From Advenella sp048381675 (GTDB lineage: Bacteria; Pseudomonadota; Gammaproteobacteria; Burkholderiales; Burkholderiaceae_B): DNA of 64,000 bases. The notes under the pieces are model-generated. The model did no database searches. It was not told the DNA's origin and was given only the letters and a program-made list of their open reading frames with translations. Positions 31,845 to 40,927 of this stretch are shown piece by piece (position 1 is the first letter of the stretch; each line of letters starts with the position of its first letter). The position numbers and the translations under genes were made by a program. The stretch is taken from contig NZ_JBLWIS010000005.1 of assembly GCF_048381675.1 (NCBI RefSeq), forward strand, positions 62,001 to 126,000, read 5' to 3'.

Positions 31845-32912
31845 TCAGAGACCCAAAAACTCAAAAGGTTTGGATTCCTCAAATTTATCATTTACCACGC
31901 CCGAGAAAAGATTAGCCTGATTTGGACCAAGATCCAGTTTTTTGACTTTACCGGTTTCTTTAGAAAAATCAATATTATTGAGTTCTACCCAGAAAACGTT
32001 AGGGGTAAGTGCGCTTTCAAAAAAGTACAGCATGCGTTTCTGGTCAGCCACGGTGCGCCAGCGGGTTGACGAAATATTGGGCTGGTCTGGTGTGCTGATG
32101 CCAAATGGCACAGACACGTTGCGAATCACACTGAACACACTGGCGATGGTCTTGCGAGGATCTTCTTCACGAGGAATGGCGTTTACATAAAAGGCAGCGC
32201 GCGTAAAGCGGTCAGCAGCGCGGTTGGTACCCGGCAGCATGACTGTACCCCCTATCTCGGTCCAATATGAATGCAGGGCGAGTTGACGCTCGAAAGTGGG
32301 CGAGTTGGTTAGAACCTGATATTTAGGGCTGTGATGAATCACCGCCTTGCCATCAATATATTCAACGATGGCACTGTCACCGCTGGCATCAGAGATGGCC
32401 AGATGTAACGTGGCCAGCCTGTTCTGTCCCGGTACGTCGCGGGAGACAATGGTGTAAGGCTGCTTACGCAGTTCATCAACCGCTTCCTGAACTGTGGCAA
32501 AGTTATCCAGAATATATTGCCCCCAGGCAGCAATAGTCAGGCCCGGTGCGCTGTTTTTATCAAATTCAGGATAACTTGATTCAACCAGCCATAACAAGTT
32601 GGCTACCAGACCGGCTTCGTTCATGCCGTCTGTCGTTGAAATGTCATAACCCGATGCAATCACGCTGCCATATTTTGAAGTCCAGCGCAGGGAGTTCTCT
32701 CCAGCCTGGCCCGTTCTTTCCATACCCCGGGGGAATACCCACAGATTGGTTTCCACATCTACACTCCAGTCCATTGAGCGGGCGGTGATGATCTGGTCAT
32801 TGACGCCGTGATAAACCAACCGGGTGCAAGCCTGTGCAGCGGTGCCCGCAAGCATGGTTGCTATAAGAGTGGCAGCGGCGGTTTTGCGTAAAGCCTTGGT
32901 GAGTAAAGACAT
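31845..32912 (-). CDS. Choloylglycine hydrolase family protein, exported
   Basis: A 355-residue Ntn-hydrolase. A Sec signal peptide (TAAATLIATMLAGTAAQA) ends exactly before Cys29, which becomes the N-terminal nucleophile of the mature periplasmic enzyme. ITARSMDW, SKYGSVIASGYDISTTDGMNE-type and GTNRAADRFTR blocks are conserved with the paralogue downstream (29937-30938), pointing to a tandem duplication around the barrel gene. Gram-negative members often cleave acyl-homoserine lactones or penicillin V rather than bile salts. GGATA precedes the ATG weakly. Substrate is open. Confidence 0.88.
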   Translation of the reverse strand: MSLLTKALRKTAAATLIATMLAGTAAQACTRLVYHGVNDQIITARSMDWSVDVETNLWVFPRGMERTGQAGENSLRWTSKYGSVIASGYDISTTDGMNEAGLVANLLWLVESSYPEFDKNSAPGLTIAAWGQYILDNFATVQEAVDELRKQPYTIVSRDVPGQNRLATLHLAISDASGDSAIVEYIDGKAVIHHSPKYQVLTNSPTFERQLALHSYWTEIGGTVMLPGTNRAADRFTRAAFYVNAIPREEDPRKTIASVFSVIRNVSVPFGISTPDQPNISSTRWRTVADQKRMLYFFESALTPNVFWVELNNIDFSKETGKVKKLDLGPNQANLFSGVVNDKFEESKPFEFLGL

Positions 32913-33039
32913 GGTAAATATCCTTTAAATATAGAAGGGGTAACTTGTTTCATGAAACCGGGAAACGCTGTTCAATCCAGGACATACGCTGGCAAGACAG
33001 CTTAAGCCGCCATGCCTGGCCACGATGGCAAACAGACGT

Positions 33040-34716
33040 TTATCCTCCGCGAGATTCATAGCCATCGCCGGTTTCAGTTTTCTTGAGTAGCCTTGTTTTG
33101 AGCGCCTGAATGCGCTCGGCAGACCAAGTGTCAATGCCTGTTACTTCCAGCCAGGCATCCAGGTAGTGCCCGGGTGCATAAACGTGTCCATATCCCATCG
33201 GCACGGTATCAGCCAAAGGCATGTCAACCAGCAACTGCAACATGCTGACCACCGGATACCATTTAAGCAATGGGGACACATCAGGCCCCCGTGGTGCTTT
33301 CATCCAGTCTGCTTCCCGGTAAAACAGGTCTTTCTCAAAGAAAGTAATCGCATCACTTGCGTACTGCAAATAAACAAAGCGCAGATCACCCCATTGGGAG
33401 CTTTCATTATTGAAGGTGCCGTCCTGATTCATGAATCGAACGAACCTCCCGCCTTGATAAACAGGCAACCATTCTGGAGAGCCTGCTTCACGTTCATTGG
33501 TTAATTCCCGCCACATTTCGCTCGGGAAGGGCGGGCCGCTCCAGACGGCGCCACTAATAGGATCGCTGAGAATATCAAAAAAAGTTAATGACCGTTGAGA
33601 ATGGAAAGCACCCAGGCTGAGCCCGTGAAGATAGAGTTTGGGTCGCTGGCCGGCAGGGAGATCTTTCCAGTAATTATAAATAGTCCGAAAAAGGGCCTGT
33701 GAAGAATCAAGCCCGCTTTCAGGTTGAAATACCAAGGCAAGCGGACTATTAAGGTAGGAATATTGCAAGGCAACACTTGCGATATCACCATTAAGCAAAT
33801 ACTCTAATCCGTCCATTGCAGAGGGGTCAACCCAGCCTGTTCCTGTGGGGGTGATGATGACCAGGGCTGAACGGTCAAAGGCTTTTACGCGTATCAACTC
33901 TTCCAGCAAAAGCTGCGAACGTTCCTCTGGGGTCTCGGCAACCTGCAAGCCTGCATAAAGCCGGATGGGTTCCATGGCTTCCTGCTGGCTGAACGCGCTA
34001 ATGTCAGCCGCGGTTGGCCCGGATGAAACAAACTCCCTGCCTGCACGCCCCAGCTCGCGCCAATCAAGCTTTGAATCTGGACTGCCGGACCGTTCAGCAA
34101 TAAGCGGCTGGGGCCGGTCTGGCTCGAGCAATGCGTCATACTGCTCAAACGACTTGTCCAGCACCCGGAATGTATACTCAACCAAAACGCCATTGGTGAG
34201 CGTGATAATAAGGAAAACAGAAAGCGCAATACCTGCAACTACAGACACACGCCGGGGGAAAAAGTTGTAGACCTTGTTAGTAAGGAATTTTCCGAAACTG
34301 ATTAATGCAAGTGCCAAGAGCAACAGCACGACAAAGGTTAAAAGCCCAATGATAAAGACACTGGTTGGATACCCGCTTTCAACGGGGTCCATGCCTACCA
34401 CGCTCCGGACGGAGTTCTGCCAGGTTTTTGTGTGATACAACGATGTTGCCAAAAGCACCAGGCAAAAAAGACTTAAGACGGGTGTTGTAACTTTCAGCAC
34501 GCCCGAAGGCAAGCCTGGCAACTCCATGTAGCGCCAGAGCGCGCGCACTAGCGCTCCTATGCCATATCCGGCACCAAAAGCAAGGCCCGAAAGCACACCT
34601 TGCGTAACATAGTCCCTGGGAATCAGGCTTGGGGTAAGCGAGGCTGCAAAGCATAAAACACCAAGGATTAAGCCAATACCGCTTAGTGATTTGAAAAAAC
34701 CAACAAATCGATTCAT
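33040..34716 (-). CDS. Membrane alpha/beta-hydrolase (Abhydrolase_9 family)
   Basis: A 558-residue protein in two parts. Residues 1-200 carry about five membrane helices (Abhydrolase_9_N-like: GFFKSLSGIGLILGVLCFAA, SLTPSLIPRDYVTQGVLSG). Residues 230-540 form a serine-hydrolase domain whose nucleophile elbow is LHGLSLGAF near residue 368; the acid/base region is near YGHVYAPGHYLDAW. The TSLIPRD-type motif and large hydrolase domain are family hallmarks. Biological role is unknown. It is on the same strand as the hydrolase/barrel cluster but separated by 127 bp. Confidence 0.82.
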   Translation of the reverse strand: MNRFVGFFKSLSGIGLILGVLCFAASLTPSLIPRDYVTQGVLSGLAFGAGYGIGALVRALWRYMELPGLPSGVLKVTTPVLSLFCLVLLATSLYHTKTWQNSVRSVVGMDPVESGYPTSVFIIGLLTFVVLLLLALALISFGKFLTNKVYNFFPRRVSVVAGIALSVFLIITLTNGVLVEYTFRVLDKSFEQYDALLEPDRPQPLIAERSGSPDSKLDWRELGRAGREFVSSGPTAADISAFSQQEAMEPIRLYAGLQVAETPEERSQLLLEELIRVKAFDRSALVIITPTGTGWVDPSAMDGLEYLLNGDIASVALQYSYLNSPLALVFQPESGLDSSQALFRTIYNYWKDLPAGQRPKLYLHGLSLGAFHSQRSLTFFDILSDPISGAVWSGPPFPSEMWRELTNEREAGSPEWLPVYQGGRFVRFMNQDGTFNNESSQWGDLRFVYLQYASDAITFFEKDLFYREADWMKAPRGPDVSPLLKWYPVVSMLQLLVDMPLADTVPMGYGHVYAPGHYLDAWLEVTGIDTWSAERIQALKTRLLKKTETGDGYESRGG

Positions 34717-34984
34717 TGTTTTTGCTTCTTATGTGAAATTGGCCATGCCATTCTTAATGTCGACAAATTGCTCAGGACATTTCTCAACGGGCTCAAGTTG
34801 TTTCCGCTGCTTCAATTTTTTACTGTAATCCTTAAGGTATGTCAATATCAACTTAAACAGACTTTACAGTTGGCCTGAAAGCAAGCCTGAAAATTACACT
34901 TTTTAAATAAGACAAGTACCATAGTACCATTCGCGATAACATTTTAAACAACACTCTGCCAACTTTACTCAACAACATGAGTAT
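34717..34984. other. Intergenic stretch upstream of the membrane hydrolase
   Basis: About 270 bp, AT-rich, between the hydrolase start and the terminator of the tRNA gene. It must contain the hydrolase promoter, but I see no convincing promoter pair, repeat or small gene. Confidence 0.4.
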
Positions 34985-35022
34985 AAAAAAACCCCTGCTT
35001 TCATAAAGAAAACAGGGGTTTT
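34985..35022 (-). terminator. Terminator of the tRNA-Arg gene
   Basis: On the minus strand ACCCCTG pairs with CAGGGGT around an A/T-rich loop, followed by seven T. It lies 35 bp downstream of the tRNA 3' end. Confidence 0.8.
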
Positions 35023-35056
35023 TAATGCGGTATCGAACAATAAAAAAATATTCATT

Positions 35057-35131
35057 TGGCGTCTCCGACAGGAATCGAACCTGTATCAAGAGCTTCGGAA
35101 ACTCTCATTCTATCCATTGAACTACGGAGAC
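35057..35131 (-). tRNA. tRNA-Arg, anticodon CCG
   Basis: 75 nt including an encoded CCA. The acceptor stem is GTCTCCG/CGGAGAC, the D stem GTTC/GAAT, the anticodon stem AGAGT/GCTCT with loop TTCCGAA, and the T stem ACAGG/CCTGT with loop TTCGATT. The anticodon CCG reads the arginine codon CGG. A TACAAT hexamer lies about 15 bp upstream (complement of 35146-35151) as a possible -10; no clear -35 is seen. Confidence 0.95.
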
Positions 35132-35433
35132 TGACAGAACCAACAATTGTACCTTATTAATATTGATGATCGCTACCATTTAACAAAATTTTTGTTTAAA
35201 AGATAAGACAGGGCAAGAAAAAAACAGGAGTGTTGTCATAAAAGGCACGTAAAAACAGCATTTTAAGGGGTTAAATTGCTGGAATTCATACAAAATTCAG
35301 ATAGTGTCGCTATAATTCATCACTATAATCCCCCGTGTACCTTTAGTAAGTATAATCTGATTAACCATACTAAATGACCGGTTTTCATTACCCACTCGTA
35401 TTTGCGCAAACAAAAAACCTTAGGATTTGATCC
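35132..35433. other. Intergenic region between tRNA-Arg and cytochrome c5
   Basis: About 300 bp. It contains three TATAAT hexamers on the plus strand (35311, 35324 and 35351) but none has a good -35 at standard spacing. No small gene is supported. Confidence 0.45.
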
Positions 35434-35970
35434 ATGAGCGAACAAACAGTACACAACGAAGAACACAAAAGTCCCATCAAATCACCCAAGCAACTTATCC
35501 TCGTTGTAGGATTGGCGTTTCTGGTGCCTGTCATCGCGATCATCCTGCTGGTAAAGCTGGTAGATACAACACCCAGGGTTGGTTACGGCTCAGATGCCAT
35601 GTCTCATGAGGCCATTGCCGCCCGTATCGCGCCAGTAGCCTTGTACAACGTGACCATCGTAACAGAAGCCGAAGAAACCGGCCCCAAACAATTACTGACC
35701 GGTGAAGCCCTGTACAACAAACTTTGCATGGCCTGTCATGCCGCTGGCGTGGCTGGCGCCCCCAAAATTGGTGATAACGCCGCTTGGGCTCCACGCATAG
35801 CAGCTGGTGAAGATACCCTGTTCAAGCATTCACTTGAAGGCTTTAACGCCATGCCTGCCAAAGGTGGTGACACCAAGCTGGATGATATTGAAGTCAAACG
35901 TGCCGTTGTATATATGGTAAACAAATCAGGCGGCTCTTTAACTGAACCCGAAGCACCCGCTGCACAATAA
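35434..35970 (+). CDS. Membrane-anchored cytochrome c5
   Basis: A 178-residue protein with an uncleaved N-terminal membrane anchor (about residues 20-42, LILVVGLAFLVPVIAIILLV) and a periplasmic class I cytochrome c domain. The heme motif is CMACH near residue 98 and the axial Met is in NAMPAKGG. The AGVAGAPKIGD and RAVVYMVN blocks are typical of cytochrome c5. It probably carries electrons from the bc1 complex to terminal oxidases. AGGA precedes the ATG. It is monocistronic, with a strong terminator 25 bp after the stop. Confidence 0.9.
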   Translation: MSEQTVHNEEHKSPIKSPKQLILVVGLAFLVPVIAIILLVKLVDTTPRVGYGSDAMSHEAIAARIAPVALYNVTIVTEAEETGPKQLLTGEALYNKLCMACHAAGVAGAPKIGDNAAWAPRIAAGEDTLFKHSLEGFNAMPAKGGDTKLDDIEVKRAVVYMVNKSGGSLTEPEAPAAQ

Positions 35971-35994
35971 AACTGTTCGGCCTCCTGCCCTAGA

Positions 35995-36023
35995 AAAGCC
36001 TTCGCCCTGCCGAAGGCTTTTTA
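35995..36023 (+). terminator. Terminator of the cytochrome c5 gene
   Basis: AAAGCCTTCG (35995-36004) pairs perfectly with CGAAGGCTTT (36011-36020) around a 6-nt loop, followed by a T-rich tail. Confidence 0.85.
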
Positions 36024-36101
36024 TTGCCTGCTCAAAACACATGACCGCGACTGAAAGCACTCACGACCTACAAAAATAGTTAAGAAGATAAAAAATTAGT
36101 A

Positions 36102-36227
36102 TTAACCCTTAAACAAAAATAAAGCCACAAGCAGTATCATTATTAAAAATATTTTTACCAAAAAAAACAACCAACTGCCCGCTGCAAAGACGGTTCTGTC
36201 ATAAAAAAAACGAATAATAGACTTCAT
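36102..36227 (-). CDS. Possible 41-residue hydrophobic small protein
   Basis: An ATG-to-stop frame encoding a short basic N-terminus (MKSIIRFFYDR) and one long hydrophobic segment (WLFFLVKIFLIMILLVALF), ending in a lysine. Such a pattern fits a single-pass membrane micropeptide or a type I toxin. The ribosome-binding site is weak, and the region is AT-rich so a chance frame is possible. It is divergent from the 48-codon ORF at 36281, starts 53 bp apart. Confidence 0.35.
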   Translation of the reverse strand: MKSIIRFFYDRTVFAAGSWLFFLVKIFLIMILLVALFLFKG

Positions 36228-36280
36228 CAGCAAATCTTGCCTGAAAGGAAGTCACTTGGAATTTTTGAGGAGGAAATAAG

Positions 36281-36427
36281 ATGTTTAATATCTTATTTAA
36301 TACTGTGAAAACTATTTTTGGCACTGAATTTGCCAATTTTTTACTTTGCGACAATATTAACCAGAAAAGCCAAGAACATCTTCAGGCCTTTTTGGTTTCT
36401 CGTGATTCACTTGATGAACATAAATGA
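36281..36427 (+). CDS. Small protein of 48 residues, function unknown
   Basis: An ATG preceded by GAGGAGG at good spacing, the strongest ribosome-binding site seen among the orphan frames here. The product begins MFNILFNTVKTIFGTEFANF and ends in a hydrophilic SRDSLDEHK. I recognise no family. The N-terminal half is amphipathic or mildly hydrophobic. It sits in a 470-bp gap between cytochrome c5 and rep. The strong translation signal argues for a real gene. Confidence 0.55.
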   Translation: MFNILFNTVKTIFGTEFANFLLCDNINQKSQEHLQAFLVSRDSLDEHK

Positions 36428-36495
36428 TCGCGTTGCCGTGCAATTAAGCCAAAAAATTGAGTACCTGCATTGCCAACACTGGCAGTGACCAGTGC

Positions 36496-38577
36496 TTACC
36501 CTTCTGCAGTGCCGTTTTTTTTCTGTAGCATTTCCTTTAATTTAACCAGCCTTTCCTTCGGACTCATGCCTTGGTATGGATCCTGCAAAAGCTGTCGGCC
36601 ACTTTCCAGCCCCATTTCACTGATAAAACGTGAAGGCTCACGAATCAGGTCCTCACGCGCCCGACGGCGTTTTTTACACCAGGACAGGGTCAGGTGAAAT
36701 TGTGCCCGGGTGATACCTACATACATCAGCCTACGCTCTTCCTGAATACGCACATCCAGCGCCTCGGCGTCTTTATTGGCATCGCCATATTCATCATCCT
36801 TGCCCAAATGAGGCAACAGGCCTTCCTCTACTCCCACCATATGCACATACGGATACTCCAGCCCCTTGGAAGCATGGATGGTAGTCAGCTTGACGGCATC
36901 CGGCTCCTCATCATCTTCGCTACGCTCCAGCATGGTGATAAGGGCAATATGCTGCACCAGCTGCATCAGGTTAAGACCATCATCGCGTGACTTGCGTTTA
37001 AGCCAGTCAACCAGTTCCAGCACATTCAGCCAACGGTTTTCCGCCGCCCGCTCTTCCTGGGTTTCGTATAGGTAATGCTCGTAATTCATGTATTTCAGTA
37101 TCTCATCCAGCAGCACCTCGGCCGATGCCGGTTGCACGGCCTGGGCAGGATCAGCCTTACCCTTGCTGGCACGCCACTGAATGTTCTGGATGAATTTGGC
37201 AAACACCCGCATGGGCTCTAGCTGCCGGGTGGCAATTTTACCTTCCAGGCCTTCATCAAAGACCGCCTCAAACAGGGAACACTTTTTTTCTGCCGCATGC
37301 TCACCCAATGCCGTCAGGGTCGCTTGGCCAACCCCCCGTTTGGGTGTCGTCACCGCCCTGATAAAAGCCGGGTCATCCTCCTCATTGGCAATCAACCTTA
37401 AATAAGACAGCACATCCCGCACCTCGGCCTTATCAAAAAAACTTTGCCCGCCCGAAATGGTATAAGGAATACGCAATTGCCTGAACGTTTGCTCAATAAT
37501 CCTGGCCTGATGGTTACCCCGGTAAAGAACGGCATAATCTTTCCATTGAGCATTGCGCTCAAAGCGGGAAGCCGATATACGCATGCCCACCGACTCGGCT
37601 TCAGCCTCTTCGTTGTCCATTGAAATAACCTGAATCGGCTCTCCCCTGCCCAGGTTTGACCACAGTTTTTTGCCAAACAGATTGGGATTTTTAGAGATGA
37701 CCTCGTTAGCGGCGGTAAGCACGGTTTCCACCGAGCGATAGTTCTGTTCCAGCTTGATCAGCTTCAGGTTTTTATAGTCTTTGGTCAGCTTGGCCAGGTT
37801 CTCTATGGTGGCACCACGCCAGGCATAAATGGCCTGGTCATCATCGCCCACAGCGGTAAACATATTCCGGAATCCGGTTAATTGCTTTACCCATTCATAC
37901 TGGCAGACGTTGGTATCCTGATACTCATCCACCAGCAGGTATTTCACGCGTTTTTGCCAGCGCTCGCGCACCTCGGCATTATTCATCATCAATTGGGCAG
38001 GGAGGCGAACCAGGTCATCAAAATCCACCGACTGGTATGCCTTGAGGGTAGCATCATAACTGCGGTACACCAAGGCAGCATCCTGTTCATCCGGGGTTTG
38101 CGCGATTTTTTCTGCCATATCGGGTGTAACCAGATCATTTTTCCAGAGTGAAATTTTTTGCTGCACCATGCGAATACGCCCCTTGTCAGTCGTGGACAGC
38201 ATTTCCTGCACAATCCCGTAGGTATCATTGGCATCAAGGATGGAAAACTGTGGCTTCAGGCCGGCATGAGCGGCTTCTTCCCGCAAAAAACGTACGCCTA
38301 GCGAATGAAAAGTACTGATAATCAACCCTTTCATAAGCTTGCGGTCAACCAGCGCTTTAATCCGCTCTGCCATTTCCCTGGCGGCCTTGTTGGTAAACGT
38401 CAGCGCTACCACGCCCTTGGCATCATAGCCACAAATATTGATCAGATAGGCAATTTTCTGGGTAATCACACGCGTCTTGCCACTGCCCGCACCGGCCAAT
38501 ACCAGACAGGGCCCATCCAGGTACAGGACGGCTTCGCGCTGGGAGGCGTTCAAGCCATCAAGATTTGTTGTGCTCAT
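36496..38577 (-). CDS. rep: ATP-dependent DNA helicase Rep
   Basis: A 693-residue superfamily 1A helicase (3'-5'). Motifs: Q-motif GLNASQREAV, Walker A AGAGSGKTRVI (about 29-39), motif II VDEYQDTN, motif III VGDDDQAIYAWRGA, QNYRS, and motifs V/VI LTTIHASKGLEY and YVGITRA. Length and the LNASQREAV start fit Rep rather than UvrD, although both are close. Rep helps forks pass protein blocks and aids PriA-linked restart. It overlaps the priA stop by 4 nt, so the two restart proteins are translationally coupled. Confidence 0.92.
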   Translation of the reverse strand: MSTTNLDGLNASQREAVLYLDGPCLVLAGAGSGKTRVITQKIAYLINICGYDAKGVVALTFTNKAAREMAERIKALVDRKLMKGLIISTFHSLGVRFLREEAAHAGLKPQFSILDANDTYGIVQEMLSTTDKGRIRMVQQKISLWKNDLVTPDMAEKIAQTPDEQDAALVYRSYDATLKAYQSVDFDDLVRLPAQLMMNNAEVRERWQKRVKYLLVDEYQDTNVCQYEWVKQLTGFRNMFTAVGDDDQAIYAWRGATIENLAKLTKDYKNLKLIKLEQNYRSVETVLTAANEVISKNPNLFGKKLWSNLGRGEPIQVISMDNEEAEAESVGMRISASRFERNAQWKDYAVLYRGNHQARIIEQTFRQLRIPYTISGGQSFFDKAEVRDVLSYLRLIANEEDDPAFIRAVTTPKRGVGQATLTALGEHAAEKKCSLFEAVFDEGLEGKIATRQLEPMRVFAKFIQNIQWRASKGKADPAQAVQPASAEVLLDEILKYMNYEHYLYETQEERAAENRWLNVLELVDWLKRKSRDDGLNLMQLVQHIALITMLERSEDDEEPDAVKLTTIHASKGLEYPYVHMVGVEEGLLPHLGKDDEYGDANKDAEALDVRIQEERRLMYVGITRAQFHLTLSWCKKRRRAREDLIREPSRFISEMGLESGRQLLQDPYQGMSPKERLVKLKEMLQKKNGTAEG

Positions 38578-40640
38578 ATTTCAAGGGGATCCACTTCGGT
38601 AAAGTAACGAATACGGTGACGCTTGGCAATTTCCTGCACCAGTGGCAGCCACTGTCCAAGAAATGCCTGTAAAACAGGGCGTGATGCCGATTCCACCAAC
38701 AACTGGGCACGCTCTACGTGCGCTACCCGGACAATCCGCAACGGAACAGGGTCATACATATTAATGGCTGACTGAAAACCGGCCAGTTGTGGCTCTGCCT
38801 TTAGCAGTTGCTTGACTTCCTGTAAAAACTGCATGGCTTCATTCACGGTTTTAGCCTGGGCGCTAATCAGCACCTGATGCGAAAAAGGCGGCAAACTGGT
38901 AATTTTACGCTCTTCAAGGCTGGCATTGGCAAAAGCATCGTAATCATGTTGTATCAGGGCCTGATAAACCGCCTGTTCGGGATAAGCGGTTTGAATCAGT
39001 ACTTCTCCACCGGCCACATGCCTGCCCGCCCTGCCAGATACCTGGGCAAGCTGGGCAAAGAGTTTCTCGGGGGCCCTGAAATCGGAAGAAAATAGCATGG
39101 CATCGGCATTCAGCACACACACCAGCCCAAGTTTACGAAAATCATGTCCCTTGGCCACCATTTGCGTGCCTACCAGTATATCAATTTCCCCTGAATGGAC
39201 CCGGTCAAACAATTGTCGGGCACTGCCTTTCAAGCGGGTACTGTCTGCATCAATCCGTTCTACACAGGCCTCGGGAAACGCTTCCTGCAAGAACTCTTCC
39301 ACCCGCTGGGTTCCCCTGCCCAACATTTCCAGGTCTTGATTTCCGCAATCGGGACACTTAACAGGCACCCTGCCGTAATAACCACAATGATGACATTGTA
39401 AAACATTGCCATGCCCGGGCATGCGATGCATGACCGTATAAACCGAACAACGTGGGCACTGGCTCATCCAACCGCATGAAGCGCAATGAATGACAGGCGC
39501 ATAGCCTCGCCGATTAATGAACACCAGGGATTGTTCACCCCGCTCCAGCCGCTCCCGGATGGATTGCAAGACCACCGGTGCAAACCCCTGCTCCAGCTTG
39601 ATCTGTTTAGTGTCAACCAGCTTGATAACAGGCATGCAAGTGGTTTTGGCGCGTTTTTTCAAGCTCAGTTTGAGATACCGGCCAGAATTGGCATGCTGCC
39701 AGCTTTCCAATGACGGTGTGGCAGACCCCAAAACAATAGGAATTTTCAGCTGATGCGCCCGCCATATGGCTAAATCCCGTGCAGAATAACGTAATCCCTC
39801 TTGTTGCTTGTAAGAGGCATCATGCTCTTCATCAACAATTATCAGGCCGGCTTCTTGCAAGGGAGCAAAAATAGCCATTCGGGTTCCCAGCACTACCCTG
39901 GCCTGGCCACGCTGTATGGCGACCCAGGCCTTGAGGCGCTCGCCATCCGCCAGGCCGCTATGCAACACTGCAATCCCCTCAAGACCCACCACCTGCTGGA
40001 AGCGGGCCAGCAAGGCCTGCTCAAATTGTGGCGTAAGATTAATTTCAGGCACCAGAAACAGCACCTGCCTGCCTTGGTTCAGGGCATTAAGTGCCAGATG
40101 CAAATAAACTTCAGTTTTGCCACTACCGGTCACGCCATGCAGCAGGACGGTTTTAAACCCTTCGATGGCCAGCACGGCATCCACGGCTTCCTGCTGCTCA
40201 GGGTTAAGCACATGCATCCTGTCTTCAGGGGACTCGGGAATCTTGGTGTTTTTCTTGCGGCGGTCAAGCCTGGCAACCGGCCCCCCCTTGGACAGCTTAC
40301 CGGTATAAGCACCGGGCTTTCGAAGCGACGAAGGCATGGCAGGCAACAGGACCTCACCAACCGGACGATGATAATACGATGCGGCAAACTGGCCGAAATC
40401 AAGCCAATCCTGCTGCAGGGCAGGCAAATCATCAAACACCATCAATATGTCCTTGATCTGGTCTTCAGGGTAAGAGGGGCTTTCTATGGTTTCCAGCACA
40501 ATGCCCACCAACTCCCGCCTGCCGAATGGCACCAGCACCCGTTGTCCCTGGATGGCCGTCATGGACTCTGGCACACGATAGTCGAATGGACCCGCCAAAG
40601 GAACATCCAATGCAACACGAATCCATTGAGTATGTTTCAA
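38574..40640 (-). CDS. priA: Primosomal protein N' (replication restart helicase PriA)
   Basis: A 688-residue SF2 helicase that reloads the replisome at stalled forks. Walker A is GVTGSGKTEVY near residue 165, motif II VDEEHDASYKQQEG follows. Paired zinc-binding cysteines (CASCGWMSQCPRC, CHHCGYYG, CPDCGN) lie at about 385-435. The N-terminal DNA-binding domain begins VALDVPLAGPFDYRVP. The start is the ATG at 40640. rep follows with a 4-nt overlap. Confidence 0.95.
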   Translation of the reverse strand: MKHTQWIRVALDVPLAGPFDYRVPESMTAIQGQRVLVPFGRRELVGIVLETIESPSYPEDQIKDILMVFDDLPALQQDWLDFGQFAASYYHRPVGEVLLPAMPSSLRKPGAYTGKLSKGGPVARLDRRKKNTKIPESPEDRMHVLNPEQQEAVDAVLAIEGFKTVLLHGVTGSGKTEVYLHLALNALNQGRQVLFLVPEINLTPQFEQALLARFQQVVGLEGIAVLHSGLADGERLKAWVAIQRGQARVVLGTRMAIFAPLQEAGLIIVDEEHDASYKQQEGLRYSARDLAIWRAHQLKIPIVLGSATPSLESWQHANSGRYLKLSLKKRAKTTCMPVIKLVDTKQIKLEQGFAPVVLQSIRERLERGEQSLVFINRRGYAPVIHCASCGWMSQCPRCSVYTVMHRMPGHGNVLQCHHCGYYGRVPVKCPDCGNQDLEMLGRGTQRVEEFLQEAFPEACVERIDADSTRLKGSARQLFDRVHSGEIDILVGTQMVAKGHDFRKLGLVCVLNADAMLFSSDFRAPEKLFAQLAQVSGRAGRHVAGGEVLIQTAYPEQAVYQALIQHDYDAFANASLEERKITSLPPFSHQVLISAQAKTVNEAMQFLQEVKQLLKAEPQLAGFQSAINMYDPVPLRIVRVAHVERAQLLVESASRPVLQAFLGQWLPLVQEIAKRHRIRYFTEVDPLEI

Positions 40641-40877
40641 ACCCTGATTCCTGAAAAAATTGCCTGATATACGATTAGGATAACTTCAATCACCACCCTT
40701 TGATATTGAATCTCTCTGATGGACTACCCAGGCAACAGGCTGTGGATAACTTTGGGGAAAAGTATATTGATAATCTGTTGAAAAGCTGACAAAAACCACA
40801 TGCTCTTCACAAAACACTTTAACAAATTATATTTGTTATTTTAAATCAATGAGTTGGAATAACTTCCTGGGTTTTGT
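40641..40877. other. Intergenic region upstream of priA
   Basis: About 240 bp, AT-rich. It contains one DnaA-box-like sequence TGTGGATAA (40741-40749) but no cluster, so it is not an origin. The priA promoter should lie here; I cannot place it confidently. Confidence 0.4.
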
Positions 40878-40910
40878 TTTAATAAAGGGCAAATATTACC
40901 CTTTATTAAA
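40878..40910 (-). terminator. Hairpin downstream of hemE
   Basis: TTTAATAAAGGG (40878-40889) pairs perfectly with CCCTTTATTAAA (40899-40910), 12 bp around a 9-nt loop, 18 bp after the hemE stop. The stem is AT-rich and no long T run follows, so it may be a weak terminator. Confidence 0.55.
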
Positions 40911-40927
40911 ACTGTGCACAACTTCAG

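Noticed and set aside
35311..35356. Three TATAAT hexamers before cytochrome c5
   Set aside because: None has a fitting -35 at 16-18 bp, so no promoter was annotated. They may still matter, but sequence alone does not show it.
40737..40752. DnaA-box-like TGTGGATAA near priA
   Set aside because: A single box with no cluster, no adjacent dnaA or dnaN and no AT-rich unwinding pattern; not an origin.
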